Below are positions 24,121 through 35,582 of a stretch of 64,000 nucleotides of DNA, piece by piece (within the stretch, counting starts at the first letter, position 1; every line of letters starts with the position of its first letter). Position numbers and translations under genes: made by a program. The stretch comes from Dasyornis broadbenti (Eukaryota > Chordata > Aves > Passeriformes > Dasyornithidae). The notes beneath the pieces were generated by a model. That model worked only from the letters and a program-made list of their open reading frames with translations. It ran no database searches and was not told the origin of the DNA. The stretch is from positions 5,357,082-5,421,081 of the forward strand of contig VZRN01005622.1 in NCBI GenBank assembly GCA_013397935.1, read 5' to 3'.

Positions 24121-24825
24121 ATGGCTAACTTACAAAATCATCTACAGAAAAAGGAAACTTTATTGCCTGTTGCTTATGTAAATTAGGAAGAGGAGGAAGG
24201 TATTTTCAGCCCTATGCAACAGCAAGGAAAGCTACAACTAAACTGGTTTTAAAAAACAGAGTTTGAAAAGTGTACAGCAGCAGCAATAATTTCTGGTAGA
24301 AAAACTTGAAAATCTACTTCAAATGTGATAAGGAATAGTTATCCTGCACACAACTCTAATTCTCTCAGTATTCTAGACATTGAATATGTTTAATTTGCCA
24401 CAGCAGAAGCTGGGAGATAATTCTACAAGAGGAAAGGCCAGGTTTGAAACCACTAAGTAGGTTAGAATTTTATGGAAAGGACATCTTGCAGTTGTATCTT
24501 GTAAAGAGGTGATGTTACATACAAACCCTCCTCTGCTCTACAGCAGTGATAGTGTGAAAAATGTTTTATGTTCTCAAGAGTGAACCAAACCCCAAAAGAC
24601 CTGTCTGTCTTTAAATTAGTCTGTGGTTTATAGTAATGAGCCATTTATGAATTTGAGTCTTTGTGAGCTGCAGTCTAGGATCTCCCTTACAAAAGGAGAA
24701 TCCAAGGTGCCTGTTTTAGTGGTGGGATTTAAGATTGTTTTTCTCAGCATTTCTGTTACTTAATGACAGGAAACTTTCTCTGCAGAACATGTTAACTTAG
24801 TTTTGTTTTTTTCTTTTTTTTCCAG

Positions 24826-24954
24826 CATGGCGGCTTTTTGTCATTCTACTACAAAGATGTTTTCACTCTGTTGGTAGTGTCTGATAAAAACTGCTGCGTT
24901 TTGGTTTTAGGGAAAGATATTAACCCAGCATTGAAGATGTCTGAGTTGCCATAA
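24826..24954 (+). other. Open block behind a very strong acceptor-like tract
   Basis: A tract of about 20 pyrimidines ends in TTCCAG at 24825 and is followed by 42 open codons and a TAA at 24952-24954 in one frame. In another frame, an ATG in strong context (CAGCATGGCGG, ATG at 24827) opens only a 16-codon peptide. No known domain is visible. It may be a pseudo-exon, or a last exon of the transcript suggested by the blocks at 22-24 kb. Confidence 0.2.
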
Positions 24955-25505
24955 CCCTTGTCTTTGGGGTTTTGTTTTCAGCAGTGGTAGTGTCTCTATG
25001 AAATAGTACAGAGACGGGAGGGAAAGTGGGTGTATAAGGTCACATGCTTTCAGCTTTGGAAACTATTTGGGATTTAAAAAACAAAATTAACAAGTGAATA
25101 GATCATACTTTATTCCCTTTTAATGAGAGTATTTTTAAAGGAAAAGACATGTTAGTCTGCCATTAATTGCCATTTTCCCCCTAATTTAGCTTTAAAACAT
25201 TTTCAGCTTTAGTTTTATGTGAGAACATGAGTGTACAGATATTAGTATTAGGACTTCATCCAGCAGATAGGGAAAAAAGAAATTAAATTTAGTATTGGCC
25301 AAAGCTTGTAGCCGTGTACTAGAATGATGAACAGAAATGTGTGCATTTAAGGGGTATAACAGAATTGTCAAATACAATCAATGATCTTATGAAACAAAAG
25401 TGATTGAAAATAAGGTCTATGAGGTATCAGAAGATGACTGATTATCTGTTGATTTTCAGCTTAGAATGTTATTGTTAAGTGGATAAGGACATGTTTGTGC
25501 CGTTG

Positions 25506-25890
25506 TAGAGAGACTGGGGGAGACCTCATCTGAAATACTGTGTACGACTTTTACCTCCCATGTTCCAGAGACTTGGGAGAGCTACAAGAATGACTGGAAG
25601 AATGATGAATTAGGGTTGTAAGAAGATACTGTGAGAGTGGCTTTACTTGTCCTAGTGAAATTGAGAGCTAAAAAAATCTATATTGTATGAATGGTGTAGA
25701 AGAGGAAAGTATTTCCTTACAGTTTGAAAATCAGATTTTACCTAAAAACAAATGATCGGGAAATGATCTTAAGTAAAACCTGACTGGAACTTTAGAAAGG
25801 AGGTTTAATTATAAGAGATGTGAGCATTTTGAAGCAGATCTGTGCTTAGAATATTGGGGGCAAAAGTGCCGCTAAGACAGATCTCAATAA
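25506..25890 (+). mobile_element. Old LINE-like remnant (probably CR1 superfamily)
   Basis: GGAGACCTCATCTGAAATACTGTGTAC followed by CTCC resembles the conserved stretch of CR1-type LINEs that lies upstream of the 3' end. AGAGCTACAAGAATGA and, further on, AGATTTTACCTA and ATAAGAGATGTGAGC appear in a plausible order. Divergence is high and the match is from memory, so family and exact borders are uncertain. Confidence 0.45.
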
Positions 25891-26007
25891 TTACATTAGA
25901 AAGTTAGCATACATTGTCTTGAAACTGAGGTCTAGGCTCGTTAATTCAGAACATCTGTACTAATTGGCTGTTTTTATGAAGTACATGATTGTAGGGATAC
26001 GTCCTTG

Positions 26008-26055
26008 AATAAAATTTAAGAAGGGACCTATCTAAAAAAAAAAAAAAAAAAAAAA
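26008..26055 (+). repeat. AATAAA followed by an A22 run
   Basis: An AATAAA hexamer at 26008-26013 lies 20 bases before an uninterrupted A22 at 26034-26055. That spacing is typical of a polyadenylated transcript end copied into DNA. It could equally be a chance A-rich microsatellite. Confidence 0.5.
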
Positions 26056-26059
26056 TAGC

Positions 26060-29000
26060 CTTTTTAAAACTTACCTTATTTAACTTGCATTTTGTTAAAA
26101 CATCTACAAGGTAAAGCAAGACCTTGTATCCTTCAAATAGGAAACTTGGTGATTTTCATGGGTAAATGGGCACCATGGATTGGAAAGACTAATGATTGTC
26201 CATGTATATTTCTTCTTCCCAGTGTGGTATGAACATGGATAATTACAGGTAATGGAAGACAGCAGCGATGTACCAAACATCCCTTTTATCTTTTGTCTGA
26301 ACGTAAAAGCTATAGTTAAAGTAACAACGAAAATTCCACTGTAAGCCTGATATTTTCTTCTTATTTTCCTTCTACTGCCTTTGACAAGGTTGTTATTTTT
26401 TTCTTTGGCTTTGACTAAAGTGTGCCCGAACCTGCACACTTTAAAATTTTGGAGTAGAGTTCTGTGAGACCCAAAACACACAGGTCATTTTATAATTTTT
26501 TTGTTTTAGTAGAGACTTTTCATCAAGAAAAAAGATGGCACTGTCTTTGGCACTGTCGTATTCCTTATATGCCTGGTTTGTTGAGTAGCTCTCAGATGTT
26601 TATGATGCTTTTGTCAAGTAAATAAATCCAACAATTTTTTTTCTGTATATACTCAAGATAATAGTTGAAACATTTGTTTCTGCTTTCCATGTACTTATCT
26701 CCTGCGTATGTCCTGTCAAACTTTGGTGTCCATCCTTTAAAAAACCCCCAGAGATTTCAGGGGCCCAGCATTTCTTTTGTTTCATGCTAATGGAAGTCTG
26801 GACAACTGTTTGAGTAACCTGGTCACCTCAGTCAGAAAGTTTAGTCACCTCTGTCAAATAAAGTGCAAGATAAATTCTTTCTGCATTGGTAGAACTTGTA
26901 GTAAGATTGCCTTATGTACAGAGCCATCCTGCAGATTCCAGGTGCTTTTAATTTTCTCTGTTTGTAAAAAGAAAATGAACCATTAATCAAAGTATTTATT
27001 TATTCTGTCTTACCCAACTGTAAGTTTTGCATGGATGGTTATATCTGACTCCATTGCAGATGCACGCGAGTCTCCGTTAATCAATTAACTAAGCTATTAA
27101 TGTGAGTTAATAGGTTCTCTGGCAGGAGAGGGTTTACTAAAATGGATACAATCCAACAAATATATTCTAGACATTAAAACCTCAAAGGAAAATGTCATAT
27201 AGAGGTAAACTTTGAGCTAATTGTTCCTATTTATCTCTGAACATTAAGTATAATTACTTTAGTATGGTTGCTGGTTTCTTTTGAATCACTATTTTATTTA
27301 AAAAATTCTCTATGAGAGTTTTAATGGTTGTATCCTGATTGCTTTCCTACATTCAGCATTTTCTTACTCTCAAAGAAATAATTCTGAATCTTCTGCAGCT
27401 TTGAGTTCCTGCATAAGAACTGAAATGGAAAAAGCATGCAAGTATTCCTTTCCTGTTTCCTCCAAAGGAGAGGGAAGCACTCTGCTAAATTCACAATTGC
27501 CCTCACCTGTTCGTGTCAGCAAATGCAGTTCAGTTGCAATGATTGACTTACTGTTTTGAGAAAGTAACCATTTTTATGATAAGGAGATAAAAATGAGGAA
27601 GTTTTAGACAGGGATATGTTTGGTACATGGGTTTTGTTTTGTTTAGCAGTTTTTGTTGAAAAAACCCATCTGCATCAGATGTTTTTCTTTGGGGTTTTTT
27701 TTGCAAGAGTTCTTTTAGGATTTTGGGGTTTTTTTAAGGGCTTCCTGTCACAAATTCGGGTAAAGTTTTGGGTTAAATATAGGGAAGCTGTTACTCTCTC
27801 TGCATATCAGGATAGTCTAGCATGACAGGGTGGTAATGATAAATAGCTTCACTTAGTGCTGAGAGTGTCCCTTTGTGTTTGTATTTACACTTTTCACCTC
27901 ACTCATATTTTATATTTACTGTGGGCCTTTGCTTGATTAATTATATGTCAAAATTGAAACTTAAGAAGCAGAAATAAGTGGTAGGGAACACACCTGAGCA
28001 GAAAACTTTCTTCAAAAAGCTGTTCTTTTATTACTAATCCTGTTCCACTCAGGGTTTTCCAAGGTGTAGTAGGAATTTTTTAATGCAATTGTTTAATTAA
28101 AGTTAAACTATTAAATCCCTTTTCCCATCTCTGGTTCTATGATTGCTTTGGCTTGGCCTAGAGATATTACCTGTTGATGTGGTGCTTTCTGAAACCTGAG
28201 TTTTTCCTGGCTTTATCCTAACGCTTTATCCCTTGAGGTTGTAGATTATCTTGTATGAAACCAGCCAGCCAGGGTCGTACCTGTTCATTTCTGAAGAGGA
28301 ATGGCTTATATTGTTGATTATTTAATGACTGTTCAGTGTTTGGTGCTGTGTCTGGCTGAAAACCAGCTATTAGAATATCTTTGACCTGTAGAGATGAGAA
28401 TCTAAATAAGGCAAATCTTATAGAGAGATACAGAAAAGAATTAGGCTGAACTTAACTGAAGTAAGTTTTTTAAAACCTGCGGTTTTTTTCTCTACTAAAA
28501 AGAGTAGTCTATGCCTAGGAATTCACCTTGCTGAATGCCATGAAAAAATTGTTTTAGCAAGGCATTAAATGAACAAAGAAATGAAAGTTAGTTTGGTGAG
28601 CTGAAGTCTTGCGAGCCCGTTTCTTGAGAGCAACACAAGAAGTGGAGAGAACAGCTGGTGGATGATCCCAGCAAGAATTGACCTGAAACTGTATAAAAGA
28701 ACATAAAAAAGCATCATCTCAGAGCTGATGCCTTTTCTTAGCACAGTGACGTGTTTACCACCTGCTGAAAGGGCAGCTTACTTAGGTTTTGTGTTGCACT
28801 TGTGAAGAAAGCAAAGCCAGAGCTGAAGGTAGTGCTGTAAGCTGACTTTGTCAACTGCCTTACAAAGCAGAACAGAGTTTAGGGCCTGAAAACCAGAAAT
28901 GCTGTATTTTGAGCGTGTTAACTGGAGCATTTGGAAACTCTTCTGCAAAGGGCAAACCTAGTTAGAGAGGAAACTTAACTGCAGGATACTTCCCATCTGA

Positions 29001-29860
29001 TTGATAAATAATGTTTAGGCTTGCACATAAACAAATCTGTTTTTCACTTGGCAGTCTGCTATAATTGCACAGCTTAATAGAGGCATTCTCAGAATAGTCC
29101 CATTGTCTGCCAGCACAGCATGGACTCGGCTGAGATGACAGGGAAAATCTCAGTTCTGTGTACCACAGCAAGACTTAAGTCAGATGTTTCCATTCCTGTC
29201 TCCTGGAACCAATTTCTTGCAGATCGGGCTTTTAGCATTTTAGTAGTGGCTTCCAAAGGACCGGTATCTAATGTGTGGCTTCCAAAAGACCAGCCTGGAG
29301 GGTGGTCTGGTTTAGGGACTGCCTGATGCAATATCTCACTTCCTGACTGGTATCTTTTTAAAGGGAGGGGGAATTGTTTTGTTGAATAGCTCATTGCCAG
29401 GAGGATTATGCCGTGAGAGTTTAAAGAAATCTTCATGAGAGCCAGGCCTTTTGTTATGGCTACTGATACGGATGCTAAAATCAGTGGGGTATGTTTGTGA
29501 GCAGCAATTATAATAGAAGACATCTGGGAATGTTGAATGCTTCCCTGAGCATTGAGGTGTATGCTTGTTAATACATAAAACATGAAATATGTACAGGCAC
29601 GTGTAGTTATTTTCTTTGTAGCTCAATCAGTCACAATAGAAGGGGAAAAACAAAGCCAAAACTTTCCTTCTCCTTTTCATTGAGGTGAAAAGGCTGCAAA
29701 GACTGGAACTTTTGCTTAGTTCTGTCCCTCAGTCCCTCCTTACTTTCCCCTCTGCTTTCCCTTCTTGCTTTCCACTTTCTGTTTTCTCCTTAAAGAATGG
29801 GAGTAATACAGGTGTTCAACCTAAAGAAGATAAAAGTTTTAAGAAAACATAAAAAGAAGT
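26060..29860. other. Non-coding DNA, no recognised transposon
   Basis: Apart from the inverted repeats at 27076-27113, I see nothing definite. The longest frame is 164 codons on the minus strand (29089-29583). It overlaps other open frames on both strands, carries no known domain and is treated as chance. GGGGTTTTTT motifs recur at 27690-27737. Confidence 0.5.
27076..27113. promoter_or_regulatory. Two adjacent inverted repeats with homeobox-type arms
   Basis: GTTAATCAATTAAC at 27076-27089 is GTTAAT facing ATTAAC with a two-base spacer, close to the HNF1 palindrome, which has a one-base spacer. Just after it, CTATTAA (27094-27100) faces TTAATAG (27107-27113) across six bases. Both are perfect in their arms. 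A dimeric homeodomain site is possible; AT-rich chance palindromes are the alternative. Confidence 0.35.
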
Positions 29861-29862
29861 TT

Positions 29863-29908
29863 TCATATATGTGTGTGTATATATATATAAAAACATATAT
29901 ATGTATAA
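29863..29908. repeat. (AT)n/(GT)n microsatellite
   Basis: Compound CATATATGTGTGTG and TATATATATA blocks, then ACATATATATGTAT, form an AT-rich dinucleotide repeat. Confidence 0.9.
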
Positions 29909-31980
29909 ATCATATTTTCACTACTGCATCCCACACCTTTTGAACAAAGTGAGTTGTAAAACTTTTCCTATGTTCTTTTCAGAATACATGAATGTTTATT
30001 AAGAGAAGTAAGAACCTGCACAATAAGATAATCAAAATTACAGATAGAACTTGTGTTAACATCACAGTAATTACTTATATAATTACTTACATAATGTAAG
30101 GCATGCAGGTTGCATTAACAGATTTTGCTGTTATATCTTTCAAGTAATTAATAACTAATTTTAGACTGTTAACAATTTTAATATACATAGCTCTTCTATA
30201 CATAGTAAGGTGCCATTGTTCTATTATACCTATTTGTATTTTGAAGTCTTCCTAAATTTAAATGTTACAGCCTGTGTTGGTTTTTGGTTTTTTTTTTTTT
30301 TTTGCTAAGTTTATTTTTCTATATACTACTTTTATGAACTTCTCAGAATTTTGAGTCTGAGTACGTCGCAGTACGTGTGTAGATCTGTTACCTCAGAAAA
30401 GGGGACTTGTCTTTTCAAATCTGCTTTGTAAATCTGGAGATGGTATGCTACAAGTGTGTTGGTTTTGGCCTGCAAGTTTAACATGAATTTTAGATAGGTA
30501 ACTTCACTGATACCAAGGATGCTATTCCCAGCATCACAAAGGCAAGCCTTTATGGACAGTACAGTTTTACAATTACCCCTGGGGGGAAAAACCTAATAAA
30601 TTATAAAACTTCTATTAGTGTATGGAAGATGAAGAATCTAGAGCTTGCATGCCAGATTCTGGTTTGATTTTGTAGCCCCAGTAATTAGGTTGGTTGATTG
30701 GATTGTATTTATCCCTGTAATCGAAGCATTTTTGATAATTAAATTTCTGAAGGAGTAATCGTGGCATTTCAGAAATGCTTTACACAAAAGTGAACTTTAA
30801 TGTGGAATGTTGGGGTATTTAAAGACAGTTAGGGACCTTCTGCTATACATGGATACGTGTCATGTGTGACTTCAGGGTTGCCTTAGTGGGCATTTAGATG
30901 AGTTGATAATTATCTGAGTTGGACAAAAATATTTCTAGAAGTGTGTTGCCAGCTAATCAGCATTCAAGCCTGTAGAAATATTCAGGTTTTTGTCACTGTC
31001 TTCCTGGTGTTCTCAGCCAGCACACGACTGGCACTCATCTTGGACCAAGTAGATAGGCTGCTTCTCATTATTGAAGTGTGAAAATTTGCCTAGCAAGGAA
31101 TTGGATAATGGTTGGAAGATGCTATGGTATGGAATAATCCAATGAGAATGTGAGGATGACTCCTTTTCCTGGCTAATGCTTTGCATTCCAATACTGGATT
31201 CTAGCTTATAAGAACACATGTATGGTTTGGTCCATCTCCGTGTCTCCTATGCGTCTCTCAACTTAATGACTTTTATTTTTTTTTTTTTTTTAAATTTTTG
31301 TCCAAAACCCCCACAAAAGCCCTGTCAAAACCCCAAATCCAATATTTATGTAAAATAATGCAGGGAAGATGTAGCTGAATATGCTCATTTTCCAGCACGT
31401 TCAGTATTTTTTTATCTGCTCGCTGAGCGTGAGATGGAATTTTCAACTAGCAATTTGAGACAGACTTTCATCTTGCAGAAACCATTTTCTGGCAATTCAG
31501 AGTGTGTGCAGTGTTTGGTGGGGCAGGCTGGAGACATTGTATCTTGATGTGATGACTTGTCACTCTGTTGGTTAGCGAGGCACCTTCTTTGAGGCTGGAG
31601 AATAAAGGATGAGCCTAATAAAGAAAAGATCTTTTGTGTGTGTATGTGTGTGCCTGTGCACCTGTGCATATACTTTCAAATTGAAAATAACCACTCTTCA
31701 CCTTTGTTAAATTTATGGCCTGTAAGCTTCTCATTCTTTCTGGGTTGGTTGGCCTCATCCAAGAGGGAAATATCTTTGACAAGAATAAAGAAGCTACCTC
31801 AAGATTTTACTATGTTTTTAGTGCTTAGGTTTGTTATAAAAATATACAGGTTACCACAGAGTGTTACTATTTATGTTAAGAATCTGTGCCTGAAGAACCT
31901 CAGGGTTGTGTTTTGAGTTTTGATAGTGATATTATAATAATAAAGTTGATGGTACGGTGTAAACCCTGCAGGTCCTGAAG
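29909..31980. other. Non-coding DNA with T tracts and a GT-rich repeat
   Basis: T16 runs lie at 30288-30303 and 31276-31291, and an imperfect GT-rich stretch lies at 31636-31670. No gene or transposon is recognised. The minus-strand frames at 31013-31219 and 31412-31669 have no visible domain. Confidence 0.55.
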
Positions 31981-31987
31981 TGCATTG

Positions 31988-32018
31988 GTTGCAATTCCAA
32001 CGTGTGTGGAATTGCAAC
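31988..32018. repeat. Perfect 12-bp inverted repeat (hairpin)
   Basis: GTTGCAATTCCA at 31988-31999 and TGGAATTGCAAC at 32007-32018 are exact reverse complements around the loop ACGTGTG. TGCA on both sides can extend pairing with a small bulge. There is no T run to suggest a terminator, which would not be expected in this genome. Confidence 0.8.
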
Positions 32019-32200
32019 TGCAGTTTCTCTTCTGCCTGACTTGTCATCACCTGCTGCAGTGAAGGGGAAAAATCTCAACAGTATCGATTCACATCTGAAG
32101 GGTTTCACTTAGGCTGAATGCCACATGAAGGCATTTCATGTTTATTTTACAGTGAGAGTAGAAAATGATAGTATGATTTTGGTTTGTTTTTTTTCAAGAA

Positions 32201-32262
32201 GGTTTGGACAAGATGATCCTTGAGTTCCCTTCCAACGTGGTGTTCTGTTCTATGATTCTATA
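32201..32262 (+). mobile_element. CR1 LINE 3' end fragment
   Basis: GGTTTGGACAAGATGATCCT followed by GTTCCCTTCCAAC and ending in TCTATGATTCTAT is the standard avian CR1 3' end in forward orientation. Only about 60 bases are recognisable, so the copy is strongly 5' truncated or its upstream part has decayed. Confidence 0.9.
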
Positions 32263-35200
32263 AAAATTGAAAAGCTAGAAGGAAGACAAAGCACATAATA
32301 GTTTGGATCACTTTTCCACACTATTTTTCTGAAACATACATGATTTTCATTTCCTTTTAAAAGAATAAAGAATAATTCTACTGTGTTTGATGCAAAATTG
32401 GAATAACTAAGAGAACACTGAACCTATCCAAATCTCCCATGGGCTTTTCTTGAAAGGTATCTCTAAAACATTGAATCAGATGTTGGCAATTTCATTTACT
32501 ACTGTTAAATAATTTTGTTTTTAAAAATGATAAATCTTGTTTGGTGACTTAGATTAATATTTTCTTTTTTTTTTCCTAAGTGTTTTCCATGGTATTTAAA
32601 TTATTTAAAGCCTATTTCAAAAGCGTTTCCGCATGGAGACTAATATAAGTAGTACTGTACAATTTACCCTCTGTCTTTCTTACTTATTTCAGAGATCTAG
32701 TTCATACTAATTTGTGTATCAATGAATTAATACCTTCTCCTACAGATAAAGATCCAAGTCTGCTACCTAAAATTTAACAAGGTACATCTGAATCTGAGCA
32801 AGGCTCATCTGAATGTACTTCTGGAAGAAACTGGTATTAGCACATAAGCACTGAGAATACATGTTTTTATTTCCATGTCATGAGAGGTAATCAAAAACAC
32901 TGTAAAAGAAATGTGGTTCCTGTGTAGTTACAATATTAGACATTCTGTGCTTTTGAGCAAAAGGTGTTGCTTCACATACAGTGCCAACAGGCTTTGGGGT
33001 GCCTCTTATTTCAGCATCATGCTTTGTGCTAAGGTAGCAAAAAGGTAATCAAAAGTCTTTGCTGAGTAGAGGTGTTATAAATGATAGGTATTCTTTTTTT
33101 TTCCGACAGCTTTCACATGGGAAATAAAACCAGTTTGGATATGGGATGAGATTTAATACATGGAAAACCATGGATTGTGCTCTGGAATTCTGTCAAACTG
33201 CCTTCTAGCACTCACTGTAAGATGTTTGGCCAAAGTCACAGGTTCAACCACTTGTTTGTGATGCTGGTACTCGCCAGATTGTCTTTTACACTCTAGCAAT
33301 ACTTAAGAAAACATCTACTTGTTAGACAGAAAAGCCAAATATTTCTCTATTTCTAAATATTGCTCTTTTCTAATATTTGCTTCTTTCATCTAGAGGAAAA
33401 ATCATTTTCTTCCTAGGATTTGGAAAGTACATTCTTTCAAGTCCAAATGAGTATTTTCAGAATTAAAATATTTGGAGAGGTTTCTGTTTAGTCTCCTGCC
33501 AGCTGCAAGAGAGTCCTGCAGGCTCATCTTGAATGAGCCAGAAAAACGCAGCTCCCTTTTAACCAGAAGTTTACAAATTTGGCCTCAGTGAAGGGTATTA
33601 CTTGTAGGAGGACAATTTGAGTGCCTGGTCTTAGTAGCCATTATACTTTTCCTGAGACAATTCTATTCCATCAGGCTTCCTTCAGGTTAGGATGAGAATC
33701 ATTGTGTTTGCTGCACTGGTGAAATGCATTATTTCCCTTTTCCTCAGCAGTGAACAGCAATGTTCAGAAGTATTTCACATTTGTTTTTATCACGGCTTTA
33801 CAGGAGGGATACTTTCAAATGCATAAATGAAGGCATAAATCTGCCTGCTCGTTCCAATAAAAGTTCCCCTTATACCTTAGAAAATCTTCCCATGCAACTG
33901 GCCATGTTTAGTTGGGAAATCTTTCTTTTAATTAAACACAAACAATAAAAAGTAAGTTTAGATTTTGAACACAGACAATGTGAAGTGTTGAGTTAGATGG
34001 GAATTTCCCAGTCATTTTTATGGGCCACTTTTCACATTGTTAGTTTTATTAAACTAACTGTGAATATTGTTTAGTTACTATGAAGATGTAATTGTTGTTC
34101 ATATATAGATCTCAAAGAACTCACTTATTTGTGCTTCCTGCTGTTTTCTCACTCCATATAAATTCCAGAAATGAAGGAGATGCTACCATCATAGAAAGCA
34201 GAAAGTGCTACTTCATCTAGAGCAAGTTGGGACAGCTTTAATGGCTTGAAAACAGTTACAAATCCATGTTTGAAAAAAAGGATTGTTCAGCAAGAGATCA
34301 AAACTTGAGTTCCTCTTCTGGCTTCTCAGAAATGCTTATTCTGTGCATTAGGAAGAGAGAATATGGCTACTGCTGCCTGTTCCTTTTCTCTGGGACCGTA
34401 TTTCTACACTTACGGGGAAGGAAGTTCAGTGGAGCCTGCAAGCCTGTTCAATGCAAGTCACAATGTGAGGTGTGAGTGGCAAATCATGTGTTGAAGGTTG
34501 TCTTCTGTAACAGCTTTCCTTTTGGACTGATGTTGCGAGTGAATGTGAGCAGTTAGGTTTCAGCAGGATGAGACAATAAGGATAAGTCAGGTTGTGAATT
34601 TTTTATAATCCTCCCAGTGTGTGTGGAGGGGAAACAAAGCCCAAAGTTCAAGCTCATTTTTTTCCATTTTAAGTTGTATTATTAAAATCTGAATAGACAA
34701 AACCAATTCAGTAATAGGTTGTTCAAAGGGTAATGTACTTTCCGTATTAAAATGAGAGAGCAATAATGCATCTTTCAGAGAGGATTGATTATTTATTGTT
34801 AACTCAGCTTAGTGACTGTTCAAATTAGCACTTGCTTGTTCTTCTGTTGTTGCACTTCACAAGATACCAGAGTTTGTTTTCCCTCTGGCAAACTGGTGAA
34901 GAACAAGCCATTTTTGGCTTGAGAAACCAATGACACAATCATCAAATCTGAGTTCATGAGAAGGTAAGCTACTTACTGGCACACATTGCAAATTATGTTT
35001 GCCTTCTCAATCCCTATTTTGAATGCAGTGGATTTATTAAATATGCACGTTTGGAAGGATTTTACTTAGCGTAGTATTTTTGCATTCAAGTAGTAGATTA
35101 AGTGGAAAATGAGTCATTAAACATTATTAGCGTTTAATTTCTACTAGGTAGAGACAAGCTTGAAATAACGTGGTACTTCCCATGACAGTAAAAGTGAACC

Positions 35201-35540
35201 AAAGGAAGGATGATCTGCTGGGTTGCCATTCACCATAGTGAATACAATCTTGCACTTCAGTACAGATTTAAGTAGCTTCCAATGAACTTTTGTTCTGATC
35301 TTTTCCATATTCTTCCTTATGAAGCCCTTTTTATACCCCGGGTCATAAGATAAAGGAAACCAGCGGAACTGAATAAGTATTTACAAAACTTATAATGCTT
35401 AGAACGGGTTAAATTGATTACTTTGGCTTTGGCAATTGAAAACAACAACAACCTAAGATAATCTCTATGGCAGTCATTAGTTTTTTGTGCTGGATAATCT
35501 TTTATCATTAATTTCCACTCAGCTTTAGTTTTATTGCACT
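32263..35540. other. Non-coding DNA, no recognised feature
   Basis: No gene, RNA gene or transposon is recognised. A donor-like GAGAAG|GTAAGC near 34965 has no open frame leading into it, so I do not call an exon. Confidence 0.55.
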
Positions 35541-35542
35541 TC

Positions 35543-35582
35543 TTTTTTTTTTTTTTTNNNNNNNNNNNNNNNNNNNNTTTTT
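35543..35582. other. T tract with a 20-base assembly gap
   Basis: T15 runs into N at 35558-35577 and then T5. The gap sits inside a homopolymer, so its true length is unknown. Frames read across it are meaningless. Confidence 0.95.

Noticed and set aside
24180..24260. Acidic, Gln-rich open run after an ATTAG acceptor-like site
   Set aside because: It is purine-rich DNA read in more than one coding-like frame, with no donor from the preceding block to reach it.
29089..29583. 164-codon minus-strand open frame, among the longest in the window
   Set aside because: It overlaps other open frames on both strands, has no recognisable domain or repeat, and its composition resembles translated unique non-coding DNA.
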